Shown: piece by piece, positions 48,265-57,044 of the stretch
Numbering within the stretch: position 1 is the stretch's first letter
Layout: every line of letters begins with the position of its first letter
Assembly (NCBI GenBank): GCA_019510125.1
Contig: JAEKKX010000008.1
Coordinates: 62,001-126,000 of the forward strand
Length of the DNA: 64,000 bases
Reading direction: 5' to 3'
DNA from: Lysobacterales bacterium
GTDB taxonomy: Bacteria > Pseudomonadota > Gammaproteobacteria > Xanthomonadales > Xanthomonadaceae
Position numbers and translations under genes: made by a program
Notes under the pieces: model-generated
The model's input: only the letters and a program-made list of their open reading frames with translations
What the model was told of the DNA's origin: nothing
The model's database searches: none

Positions 48265-50700
48265 ATGGACGACAACAGCCGGTATGCCGGCGGGCACGGC
48301 CCGCTGACCCGCCCCAGCGCCGAGAAAGTCTTCGAATCGGTCCGCCGCGACGCGGTCACCGCGCTGTCGGGCGTGCTGGCGGGGTTCTGGGGCGACATCG
48401 AGGAGCAGGTCAGGCTCGCGTCGATCGCCAGCCCGGACAGCCGCGCGATCTACGACGACCGGCTCGCCATCCGCCTGCTCAGCCAGCGCGCGCTGGAGCT
48501 GGCCAGCCGCTACCGCGAGGCGCTGGAGACCGCGTTCGACCAGTGGCGCAACCCGCGTCCGCGCGCGGTCGACAACAAGAGCCTGAGCCTGATGTCCGAG
48601 GCCCAGCTCGAGATCCATCTGTCCGGGCAGCAGATCGTCGAGCTGCTCGAATACCAGTTGATGCATCCGCTGCACACGCTGCACGAGCGCCTCGACGCGC
48701 TGGCGACGCCGCTGGGCCTGCCGCGGCAGGGCCCGGCGACCAACCCGCTGCGCCCGGAAGTGCCGGTGCAGGCGTTCGTGAAGCTGTTCGGCGAGGACGA
48801 TCTCACCCCGGAACTGCGCCGGCTGGTGTTCCTGCAGCTCGAGAAGCGGCTGTCGAAGGCGCTCGACGAGCTCTACACCAAGATCAACGCGCAGTTGCAG
48901 CACGGCTTCAGCGCCCGCGAGGAGGCCGGCAACGCGCCGCTGCCGCCGCAGGCCGGCGGCTGGACCCCCGACGGCGGGCTGGTCGAGGGGCGCGCGCCGC
49001 ACTCCGAGGCCCCGGGACTCCCGCCCGGCGCCGGCGGCAGGCTGTCGGAGAGCGACCAGCGCCCGCTGCGCTACCGCGAGAGCGTCCACCAGCAGTTGCG
49101 CGCCTGGCGACAGGCGGTCCTGCGCCGCGGCGGCGGGCCGGCGCCCGCGTCCGGCGGTGGCGGTGGCGGTGGCGGCAGCGGTGGCGGTGGCTCGGTGTCG
49201 CCGTTCCCGGGCCATGGCGACCACGGCGGCGGGTTCTCCGGCGGCCATGCGGGCGGCCCGGCAGGCAATGGTGGCGGTGGCGGCGGCGGATATGCGCCGA
49301 TGAACGGCCAGGGCATGTCCGCCGGCGGCGGGCAGTGGTTCAACGGCGTGCGCATGCTGGCCCCGCAGGAGCTGATGGGCATCGCCGACATGCTCCAGGG
49401 CGACGATCCCGAGCCCTACGTCCGGGCGCTGACCGACGAGGCCGATCGCCCGCTGTCGGCGGTGATTCGCGACCAGATCGTCAGCGGTTCGCGGCAGATG
49501 GGGCTGGACCCGACCCAGACCCGCTTCAACGAAGTCGACGAGGACGCGATCGACCTGGTCGGCATCATGCTGCAGACCCTGGCCCGCGGTTACGCGCCGA
49601 TGCCTCGGTCGCGCGCCATGTACGGCCGGCTGGTGCCGCCGTACCTCAAGCTGGCGCTGAGCGACGACGGCCTGTTCGACCAGCGCGGCCATCCCGGCCG
49701 GCGCCTGCTCGAAGCGCTGAGCGAGGCCTGCGACGGCAACAGCGGCGAGACCCCGCAGGACCAGCAGACGCTGACCCACGCCGAACTGGCGGTGGACAAG
49801 GTGGTCGAGGAGTTCCGCGACGACAAGACGATCTTCGAGCTGGCCGCCGCCGAACTGCGCGAACACCTCGACCAGCAGCGCAAGATGCGCGAGGTCGCCG
49901 AGCAGCGCGCGAGCGAGGCGGTCGGCGGGCGCGAGCGCCTGCAGCACGCCCGGCGCACGGTGGACGAACTGCTGGCGGCGAAGATGAGCCAGCACGCGCT
50001 GACCGAGGGCATCGCCGAATTCCTGACCGGGCACTGGCGCCACCACCTCGTCCAGACCTGGCTGCGCGAAGGGCCGAGTTCGGCCCAGTACCTGTCGGCG
50101 CTGTCGATCGGCGACGGCCTGATCCAGGCCGACCTCGACGCGTCGCGCTGCGAGGGCGGCAAGGTCGCCGACAAGATCCTCGAACTGCAGGGTCCGCTGG
50201 GCCGCTGCTACGCCAGTTGCGGCCTGGACGCCTCCGCCGCCCGCGATTCGCTGGCGCGGATCGTCTCCGCGCTGGCCTTCCCCGACCAGGCCCGGCAGTT
50301 GCACCCGCTGGCCGTCGAGGACGCGGCGCCGGAGGTCAACGACGCCGTGCAGTGGGGCGGCCTGCGCCCGGGCGCGGGCGCCGACGTCGATCCGGCGCTG
50401 GTCGCCCGGATCCGCCGGCTGCGCATCGGCCAGAACCTGCGCCTGGTCGAGGAGGACGGCCGCGAGACCTCGGCGCGGATCGCCTGGTCCAGCCCGCTCA
50501 GCGCGCGCTTCCTGATCGTCAACCGGCGCGGCATGCGCAAGCTGGTGCTGTCGCCGGAGGACATGGCGGCGCTGGTGGCGCGGGGACGGATCGTGCTGCG
50601 CTCGTCCGAGCCGCCGTTCGACGAGGCGATGCGCGAAATGTGGCAGCAGCTCGAACTGCCCGACATGGCGCCGACCTCGTCCGCGCCGCGCTCGTCCTGA
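48265..50700 (+). CDS. DUF1631 family protein, paralog with Gly-rich linker
   Basis: FESVRRDAVTALSGVLAGFWGDIEEQVRLAS; Gly-rich linker; C-terminal SARIAWSSPLSARFLIVNRRGMRKLVLSPEDMAALV; resembles 30068-32779 in layout. Confidence 0.75.
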   Translation: MDDNSRYAGGHGPLTRPSAEKVFESVRRDAVTALSGVLAGFWGDIEEQVRLASIASPDSRAIYDDRLAIRLLSQRALELASRYREALETAFDQWRNPRPRAVDNKSLSLMSEAQLEIHLSGQQIVELLEYQLMHPLHTLHERLDALATPLGLPRQGPATNPLRPEVPVQAFVKLFGEDDLTPELRRLVFLQLEKRLSKALDELYTKINAQLQHGFSAREEAGNAPLPPQAGGWTPDGGLVEGRAPHSEAPGLPPGAGGRLSESDQRPLRYRESVHQQLRAWRQAVLRRGGGPAPASGGGGGGGGSGGGGSVSPFPGHGDHGGGFSGGHAGGPAGNGGGGGGGYAPMNGQGMSAGGGQWFNGVRMLAPQELMGIADMLQGDDPEPYVRALTDEADRPLSAVIRDQIVSGSRQMGLDPTQTRFNEVDEDAIDLVGIMLQTLARGYAPMPRSRAMYGRLVPPYLKLALSDDGLFDQRGHPGRRLLEALSEACDGNSGETPQDQQTLTHAELAVDKVVEEFRDDKTIFELAAAELREHLDQQRKMREVAEQRASEAVGGRERLQHARRTVDELLAAKMSQHALTEGIAEFLTGHWRHHLVQTWLREGPSSAQYLSALSIGDGLIQADLDASRCEGGKVADKILELQGPLGRCYASCGLDASAARDSLARIVSALAFPDQARQLHPLAVEDAAPEVNDAVQWGGLRPGAGADVDPALVARIRRLRIGQNLRLVEEDGRETSARIAWSSPLSARFLIVNRRGMRKLVLSPEDMAALVARGRIVLRSSEPPFDEAMREMWQQLELPDMAPTSSAPRSS

Positions 50701-50831
50701 GCCTGCGTTCGCGCACGCATTTCCCCGCATCCGGCGCCCGCCAGGCGCCGGATCGCCGTGCGGTGGGTGAAAAAGTCCGGCGCACGCTCTAGGATGCGGA
50801 CAACCGGTTCGAAACGAAGGGGAGTCAGGCG

Positions 50832-51977
50832 ATGACGGAAGCGGCGGAGACGGCGGCGCCCGCGGCGACGGCCGCGACGGTGATCGTCGGTGCGGTGCGC
50901 GAACGCGCGCCCGGCGAACGGCGCGTGGCGCTGACCCCCGAGACCTGCAGGAAGTACGTCGCCGCCGGCGCGCGGGTCGCGATCGAACGCGGCCTGGGCG
51001 AAGGCGCGAACCAGCCCGACGCCGCCTATGCCGACGCCGGCGCCGAACTGCACGACGGGGCCGCCGCGGTGCTCGCCGCCGCCGACATCCTGGTCTGCGT
51101 GCAGCCGCCCGCGGCCGACGCCATCGCCGCGATGAAGCCTGGCGCGGTGCTGGTCGGCATGCTCCAGCCGCAGGCCGACGCCGCCCGCGGCGAAGCGCTG
51201 GCGGCGCGCGGCATCGTCGCGTTCCCGCTGGAACGGCTGCCGCGCACCACCCGCGCGCAGGCCATGGACATCCTCAGCTCGCAGGCCGGCATGGCCGGCT
51301 ACAAGGCGATGCTGATCGCGGCGCAGCTCGCGCCGAAGTTCTTCCCGATGCTGACCACCGCCGCCGGCACGATCCGTCCGTCGAAGGTGCTGGTGATCGG
51401 CGCCGGCGTTGCCGGCCTGCAGGCGATCGCCACCGCCAAGCGCCTCGGCGCGCAGGTCGAGGGCTTCGACGTGCGCCCGGAGACCCGCGAGCAGATCGAG
51501 TCGCTGGGCGGCAAGTTCCTCGACCTCGGCGTCAGCGCCGCGGGCGAGGGCGGCTACGCCCGCCAGCTCACCGACGAGGAGCGCGCGCTGCAGCAGCAGC
51601 GCCTCGCCGACCACCTCAAGGGCGTGGACGTGATCGTGTCCACCGCCGCGGTCCCGGGCCGCCCGGCGCCGAAGATCGTCAGCGCGGCGATGGTCGCCGG
51701 CATGAAGCCCGGCAGCGTGATCGTCGACCTCGCCGCCGAGACCGGCGGCAACTGCGAGCTGACCCGGCCGGGCGAGATCGTGTCGCACGACGGCGTGGTC
51801 GTCTCCGGCCCGCTCAACCTCGCCAGCAGCGGCGCGATGCACGCCAGCGACATGTTCGCCCGCAACGTGCTGAACTTCGTGTCGCTGATGATCGACAAGG
51901 GCGGCGCCCTGCATTTCGACTGGAACGACGAACTGCTGGCGAAGACGGTCTGGCCGGAGCGCGCGCCGGCCGCCTGA
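50832..51977 (+). CDS. pntA: NAD(P) transhydrogenase subunit alpha part 1
   Basis: VRERAPGERRVALTPETCRKYVAAGA; VIGAGVAGLQAIATAKRLGAQVEGFDVRPETREQI; no TM region. Confidence 0.92.
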   Translation: MTEAAETAAPAATAATVIVGAVRERAPGERRVALTPETCRKYVAAGARVAIERGLGEGANQPDAAYADAGAELHDGAAAVLAAADILVCVQPPAADAIAAMKPGAVLVGMLQPQADAARGEALAARGIVAFPLERLPRTTRAQAMDILSSQAGMAGYKAMLIAAQLAPKFFPMLTTAAGTIRPSKVLVIGAGVAGLQAIATAKRLGAQVEGFDVRPETREQIESLGGKFLDLGVSAAGEGGYARQLTDEERALQQQRLADHLKGVDVIVSTAAVPGRPAPKIVSAAMVAGMKPGSVIVDLAAETGGNCELTRPGEIVSHDGVVVSGPLNLASSGAMHASDMFARNVLNFVSLMIDKGGALHFDWNDELLAKTVWPERAPAA

Positions 51978-52095
51978 ACGGCCTCGGCGGCGACCTTGCC
52001 GGGCGGCGGTTCCGCGGCCGCCGCTTCCGCAGTATGCTCGGCCCGCCGGCCCGGACTGGACAGGGGCGTCCGCCGGCGCCTCCAGGAGACCCGTC

Positions 52096-52650
52096 ATGAG
52101 CGAACGCTTCGCAGGACACGCGCCCGGCGCCCCGGGCCACGAGGAAGGCCCGCGCGCGACCGGCGCGCACGCCGTCGCCGCCCCCGACCTCGAGCGCCAG
52201 GGGCCGATGCTGCAGGCGCCGCAGAAGCGCCAGGAGCTGGAGATGAATCCGGCCGAGCGGCAGTTGTTCGAGCGCGCGATGAGCCTGGTCCAGAACCGGA
52301 CCGGCATGACCGAGGACGACGCGAAGAAGGTCGCCACCGACGTGGTCCTGACCGCGCGCCACACCCCCGGCCTGTCGGAGAAGCCCGAATACATGGATGT
52401 GCGCAACGGCCACGTGATGATGGCCGAGAAGGTCGGCAAGGAGCCGATCTTCAACGGCTACGTGAACATCGAACAGTCGCAGCAGCAGAGCCCCGCGCAG
52501 CAGCAGGACCGGGTCGCGATGGAGAACCGGCAGCGCGAGCAGCAGCAGGCCGAGGTCCAGCGCACGCAGCGCGAACCCGAGCAGCGCAACGCCGCGCAGG
52601 TGCTGGAGGACAACGCCGCCTGGCGGCTGTCCGCGCACCGCACGCTCTGA
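52096..52650 (+). CDS. Stand-alone XVIPCD-like protein, candidate T4SS substrate/adaptor
   Basis: ERQLFERAMSLVQNRTGMTEDDAKKVATDVVLTARHTPGL...VRNGHVMMAEKVGKEPIFNGYVNIEQSQQQSPAQQQDR aligns by eye with the XVIPCD of 22858-24909; Q-rich tail. Confidence 0.6.
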   Translation: MSERFAGHAPGAPGHEEGPRATGAHAVAAPDLERQGPMLQAPQKRQELEMNPAERQLFERAMSLVQNRTGMTEDDAKKVATDVVLTARHTPGLSEKPEYMDVRNGHVMMAEKVGKEPIFNGYVNIEQSQQQSPAQQQDRVAMENRQREQQQAEVQRTQREPEQRNAAQVLEDNAAWRLSAHRTL

Positions 52651-52674
52651 GAGGGGACTGCGGTCCCCCGCAAT

Positions 52675-52702
52675 GAAAACGGCGCCTTGCGGCGCCGTTT
52701 TC
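52675..52702 (+). terminator. Intrinsic terminator
   Basis: GAAAACGGCGCC-TTGC-GGCGCCGTTTTC. Confidence 0.85.
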
Positions 52703-52749
52703 GTGTGTGCGCGGGGCGTGCGCGCGTCGCGCAGACGCCGTGCGCGGGC

Positions 52750-54540
52750 TCAGTGCGCGGGCGCGCCGGCCACCGGCGGCGGGTTCGCCTTCATCATCGC
52801 GTCGCGGGCGGCGCGGAAGGGATTGCCGGCGTACCAGTTCGGCCAGCCTTCGCCGTTCGCCAGGGTTTCGCCGACCTGGTACAGCGCGTCGAGGTCCTCC
52901 ATCGTGCCGTCCAGCTTCCAGGTCGCCGCGTCGTACTCGTCGCCGGGCTTGTGGTAGCGGTGCTCGTTGTAGTCCTTGCCCGCCGCCTCGCCGGCCGCGG
53001 TGCCGCCTTCGAGCAGGTCGGTGCCGCCGTCGACGTACAGCGCCGGCACGCCGGCCTTGGCGAAGTTGAAATGATCGGAGCGGAAGTAGTGGCCGGCGGC
53101 CGGGGTCGATTCCTCGACCAGGCGCCGGTTCTGCTTCTCGGCGATCGGCTTGAGCACGTCCTCCAGCTCGGAACTGCCCTTGCCGACCACGACCAGGTCG
53201 TGCGAACGGCCGGCGACGTTCATCGCGTCGAGGTTGATCACCCCGACCGTGCGGTCGAGCGGGATCGTCGGGTGCGCGACGTAGTACTTCGAGCCGAGCA
53301 GGCCGGATTCCTCCAGGGTGACCGCCGCGAACAGCACCGAGCGCTTGGGCTTGCCCTGCTTCGCGAAGCGTTCGGCCAGTTCGAGGATGCCGGCGACGCC
53401 GGTGGCGTTGTCGACGGCGCCGTTGTAGATGTGGTCGCCCGGTTCGTCCGGATGGTTGCCCAGGTGGTCCCAGTGGGCCATGTAGACGACCGCCTCGTCC
53501 GGGCGCTCGGTGCCCGGCAGCACGCCCAGCACGTTGCGCGATTCCTTCTCGGCGATCGTGCTCTTGAGGGTGACGCTGAGCTTGGCCGGCATCGGCATCG
53601 GCTTGAAGCCGCGCCGGTTGGCGGCCTTGCGCAGCGCGTCGAGGTCCATGCCCGCGTCGGCGAACAGCGCCTTCGCCTGCTCGCCGGTGATCCAGCCCTG
53701 GATCGGCAGGCGCGGCGCCGGGTCGTCGCTCGCGCGCAGGTCGTACTGCGCGCCCGACCAGGAGTTCTTGACCACGTCCCAGCCGTAGGACGCGCCGGGC
53801 GTGTCGTGGATGATCAGCGCGGCGGCGGCGCCCTTGCGCGCGGCCTCCTCGAACTTGTAGGTCCAGCGCCCGTAGTAGGTCATGCGCTTGCCTTCGAACA
53901 GCTTCGGATCGTCGACGTGGAAGCCGGGGTCGTTGACGAACATGACCACGGTCTTGCCCTTGACGTCGACGCCGGCGTAGTCGTTCCACTTCTGCTCCGG
54001 GGCGTCCACGCCGTAGCCGACGAACACCAGGTCGCTGTTCGCGACCTTGACCTCGGGCTGGCCGGTGCGGGTGCCGATGACCATGTCGGCGCCGAATTTC
54101 AGCGCGTGCGGCGTGCCCTTGACGTCGATGGTCGCGACCGTCGATTCGTCGGCGGTGGTCTCCATCATCGGCACGGTCTGGAACCAGCTATCGCCGTTGC
54201 CGGGCCTCAGGCCGATGCGCTCGAACTGCGCCTTGATGTATTCGACGGTCTTCTCCTCGCCCGGCGAGCCGGGGCCGCGGCCCTCGAAGGCGTCGGAGGC
54301 CAGCGTCTTCACGTGCTCGGCGAAGTCGCCGGCGTCGATCGCGTCCCGGAAGGCGTGGGCGGGCGCGGCGGCGGTCGCGGGGGCGGGCGTGGCGGACGCC
54401 GCGGGCTTGGCCGGCGGGGCGGCGTCGCGCTGGCAGGCGCCGAGCGCCGCGGTGGCGGCGAGCGCCAGCAGCAGCCCGCGCGCGGCGCGCTTCGGCAAGA
54501 CGGGTGTCTGGAGCACGGGTGTCTGGAAAAAGCGGGACAT
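52750..54540 (-). CDS. M28 family metallopeptidase, lipoprotein
   Basis: Lipobox LGAC; YMAHWDHLG, NGAVDNATGVAGILELAERF, TLEESGLLGS, FRSDHFNFAKAGVPALYV. Confidence 0.92.
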   Translation of the reverse strand: MSRFFQTPVLQTPVLPKRAARGLLLALAATAALGACQRDAAPPAKPAASATPAPATAAAPAHAFRDAIDAGDFAEHVKTLASDAFEGRGPGSPGEEKTVEYIKAQFERIGLRPGNGDSWFQTVPMMETTADESTVATIDVKGTPHALKFGADMVIGTRTGQPEVKVANSDLVFVGYGVDAPEQKWNDYAGVDVKGKTVVMFVNDPGFHVDDPKLFEGKRMTYYGRWTYKFEEAARKGAAAALIIHDTPGASYGWDVVKNSWSGAQYDLRASDDPAPRLPIQGWITGEQAKALFADAGMDLDALRKAANRRGFKPMPMPAKLSVTLKSTIAEKESRNVLGVLPGTERPDEAVVYMAHWDHLGNHPDEPGDHIYNGAVDNATGVAGILELAERFAKQGKPKRSVLFAAVTLEESGLLGSKYYVAHPTIPLDRTVGVINLDAMNVAGRSHDLVVVGKGSSELEDVLKPIAEKQNRRLVEESTPAAGHYFRSDHFNFAKAGVPALYVDGGTDLLEGGTAAGEAAGKDYNEHRYHKPGDEYDAATWKLDGTMEDLDALYQVGETLANGEGWPNWYAGNPFRAARDAMMKANPPPVAGAPAH

Positions 54541-54649
54541 CGGGACCTCCGGAGGAGCGGAGGCCCGAGTGTACGGCCGACCCGGGGCAGGGTCGCCTGC
54601 CGGAAGTCCGGGGCGGGCGCCGGGCGCGTCGCCGGACGCCCGGGTCCGA

Positions 54650-55375
54650 TCAGTCCTTCGGCGCGGTCGGGCCGTCGAAGGCGATGGCGGTCGCGCCGGT
54701 CACCGCGCCGATGCGCGCGGTCTTGTGCACGTACAGCTTGACCTCGCGCTTGAACACCAGCGGGCCGTCGACCACGGCGCCGGGGCCGATGACGATCCGC
54801 GGGACGCGCGGCTTGAAGGTGATGCCCATGCCGCCGCCGCGGGGCTTTTCGATGGTCAGCCCGCCGCGGACGTGCGAATCGACGCCGATGGTGACGTCGC
54901 CGTTGACGGTGCTCACGCTGCCGCCGACGTCGGTGTCGACCAGGCCGATCGCGCCGTTCACGCTCTCGACGTCGCGGGTCACGTCACTGCCGCGGCCGGC
55001 GAAAATGCTGCCGTTGACGGTCTCGATGCCGCCGACGCGGTTGCGGCCCTCGACGCGGATGGCGCCGTTCACCGTTTCCAGCGAGCCGGCGTTGACGTCC
55101 ACGTCGGCCTTGATGCCGCCGTTCACGGTCTCGACGTTGCCGACCTGCGCGCCGGCGGCCAGTTCGACGCTGCCGTTCACGGTCTCGATGTTGCCGGTGC
55201 TGGCCTTGGCCTCGACGTGGATGCTGCCGTTGACCGTTTCGAGGTTGCCGTAGCGCTCGCCGGCGTGGGCGGTGATGCTGCCCATGACCTTCTCGATGTC
55301 TTCGGCGGCGCTGGCGACGGACGGGAGCAGGGCGCAGGCGAGCGCGGCGGCGAGGAGGGATCTGGACAGGGTCAT
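54650..55375 (-). CDS. Secreted beta-helical repeat protein (ETVNG repeats; DUF4097/polymer-forming-like)
   Basis: Signal peptide then about eight 18-aa repeats with (L/I/V)ETVNGxI core. Confidence 0.75.
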   Translation of the reverse strand: MTLSRSLLAAALACALLPSVASAAEDIEKVMGSITAHAGERYGNLETVNGSIHVEAKASTGNIETVNGSVELAAGAQVGNVETVNGGIKADVDVNAGSLETVNGAIRVEGRNRVGGIETVNGSIFAGRGSDVTRDVESVNGAIGLVDTDVGGSVSTVNGDVTIGVDSHVRGGLTIEKPRGGGMGITFKPRVPRIVIGPGAVVDGPLVFKREVKLYVHKTARIGAVTGATAIAFDGPTAPKD

Positions 55376-55478
55376 GGTGCGGTCTCCGGTGCGAAGGCGG
55401 CCCGTGCGGGCGACGGGGGCAGGATGCGACCGCTTCGCTACAATCGCATCTGCCCGAAGTCACTGCCCCGAAGGTCAC

Positions 55479-57044
55479 ATGTCCGCAGTCGCCGCCCGTT
55501 CCGCGTCCGTCGCCCTCAGGCCGGTCGTCCTGATGATCCTGGACGGCTGGGGCCATCGCGAGGATCCGGCCGACAACGCGCTCGCGCTGGCCGATCTGCC
55601 CCATTGGCGCCGGCTGCTCGCGCAGCGCCCGCACACCCTGGTCCACACCGAAGGACGCCACGTCGGCCTGCCGGACGGGCAGATGGGCAACTCCGAGGTC
55701 GGCCACATGAACCTCGGCGCCGGCCGCATCGTCTACCAGGACCTCACCCGGATCGACGCCGCGATCGAGGACGCCAGCTTCTTCGCCAACGCCGAGCTGC
55801 GCGCGGCCTGCGCCGCGGCGAAGGCCGCGGGCGGCACACTGCACGTGATGGGCCTGCTCTCGCCCGGCGGCGTGCACAGCCACGAGCGGCACATCTTCGC
55901 GATGCTCGAGCTCGCCGCGCGCGAAGGCGTGCCGCGGGTCGCCGTCCACGCCTTCCTCGACGGCCGCGACACCCCGCCGCGTTCGGCCGAACCGAGCCTG
56001 CGCGCGCTGGAAGCCGAATGCGCCGCGCTCGGCAACGCCCGCATCGCGACCGTCGGCGGCCGCTACTTCGCGATGGACCGCGACAAGCGCTGGGATCGCG
56101 TGCGCCGCGCCTGGGACGCGATCGTCGAGGCCCGGTCCGACGAACACGCCGCCGACGCGCCGGCCGCGCTCGCGGCCGCGTACGCGCGCGGCGAGAACGA
56201 CGAATTCGTCGCCCCGACCGTGCTCGACGGAACCGTGGGCGGTGTCCGCGACGGCGACGCGGTGGTGTTCATGAACTTCCGCGCCGACCGCGCGCGCCAG
56301 CTCACCGCCGCGTTCGTCGATCCGGCCTTCGACGGCTTCGTCGCGCGCCGCCCGGCGCTGTCGCGCTTCGTCTGCCTCGCCGAATACGACGCCAGGCTGC
56401 CGGCGCCGGTGGCCTATCCGCCGGACGACCTGCGCGACACCCTCGGCGAAGTGCTTGCCGCGCACGGCCTGACCCAACTGCGCATCGCCGAGACCGAGAA
56501 GTACGCGCACGTCACCTTCTTCTTCAGCGGCGGTCGCGAGGATCCCTACGTCGGCGAGGAACGCATCCTGGTGCCGAGCCCCAAGGTCGCGACCTACGAC
56601 CTGCAGCCGGAGATGAGCTGCCCCGAGGTGACCGCGAAGCTGGTCGAGGCGATCGCCTCCGGCCGTTTCGACGTGATCGTCTGCAACATCGCCAATCCGG
56701 ACATGGTCGGCCACACCGGCGACCTCGCCGCGGCGATCCGCGCTGCCGAAGCGGTGGACGTCGCGATCGGCGCGGTCGAGGCCGCGGTGCGCGCGGCCGG
56801 CGGCGCGCTGCTGGTCACCGCCGACCACGGCAACCTGGAAATGATGCGCGACCCCGAGACCGGGCAGCCGCACACCGCGCACACCGTCGGCCCGGTGCCG
56901 TTCGTGCTGGTCGCCGACGGCCGCCCCGGCGCGACCCTGCGCGCCGGCGGCGCGCTGCGCGACGTGGCGCCGACGATCCTCGACCTGCTCGGCCTGCCGG
57001 CCCCGGCGGCGATGAGCGGGCACAGCCTGATCGCGGCGGGATGA
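55479..57044 (+). CDS. gpmI: 2,3-bisphosphoglycerate-independent phosphoglycerate mutase
   Basis: VLMILDGWGHRE; GQMGNSEVGHMNLGAGRIVYQDLTRI; TADHGNLEMM. Confidence 0.97.
   Translation: MSAVAARSASVALRPVVLMILDGWGHREDPADNALALADLPHWRRLLAQRPHTLVHTEGRHVGLPDGQMGNSEVGHMNLGAGRIVYQDLTRIDAAIEDASFFANAELRAACAAAKAAGGTLHVMGLLSPGGVHSHERHIFAMLELAAREGVPRVAVHAFLDGRDTPPRSAEPSLRALEAECAALGNARIATVGGRYFAMDRDKRWDRVRRAWDAIVEARSDEHAADAPAALAAAYARGENDEFVAPTVLDGTVGGVRDGDAVVFMNFRADRARQLTAAFVDPAFDGFVARRPALSRFVCLAEYDARLPAPVAYPPDDLRDTLGEVLAAHGLTQLRIAETEKYAHVTFFFSGGREDPYVGEERILVPSPKVATYDLQPEMSCPEVTAKLVEAIASGRFDVIVCNIANPDMVGHTGDLAAAIRAAEAVDVAIGAVEAAVRAAGGALLVTADHGNLEMMRDPETGQPHTAHTVGPVPFVLVADGRPGATLRAGGALRDVAPTILDLLGLPAPAAMSGHSLIAAG

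Noticed and set aside
48175-50730. 851-aa minus-strand ORF opposite DUF1631 gene
   Set aside because: High-GC mirror ORF; plus-strand DUF1631 has coherent protein features and a better start context
54984-55300. Regularly spaced repeats that could suggest a CRISPR array
   Set aside because: Repeats are imperfect, ~54-bp periodic and in frame within a signal-peptide protein; no constant repeat/unique spacer structure and no cas genes
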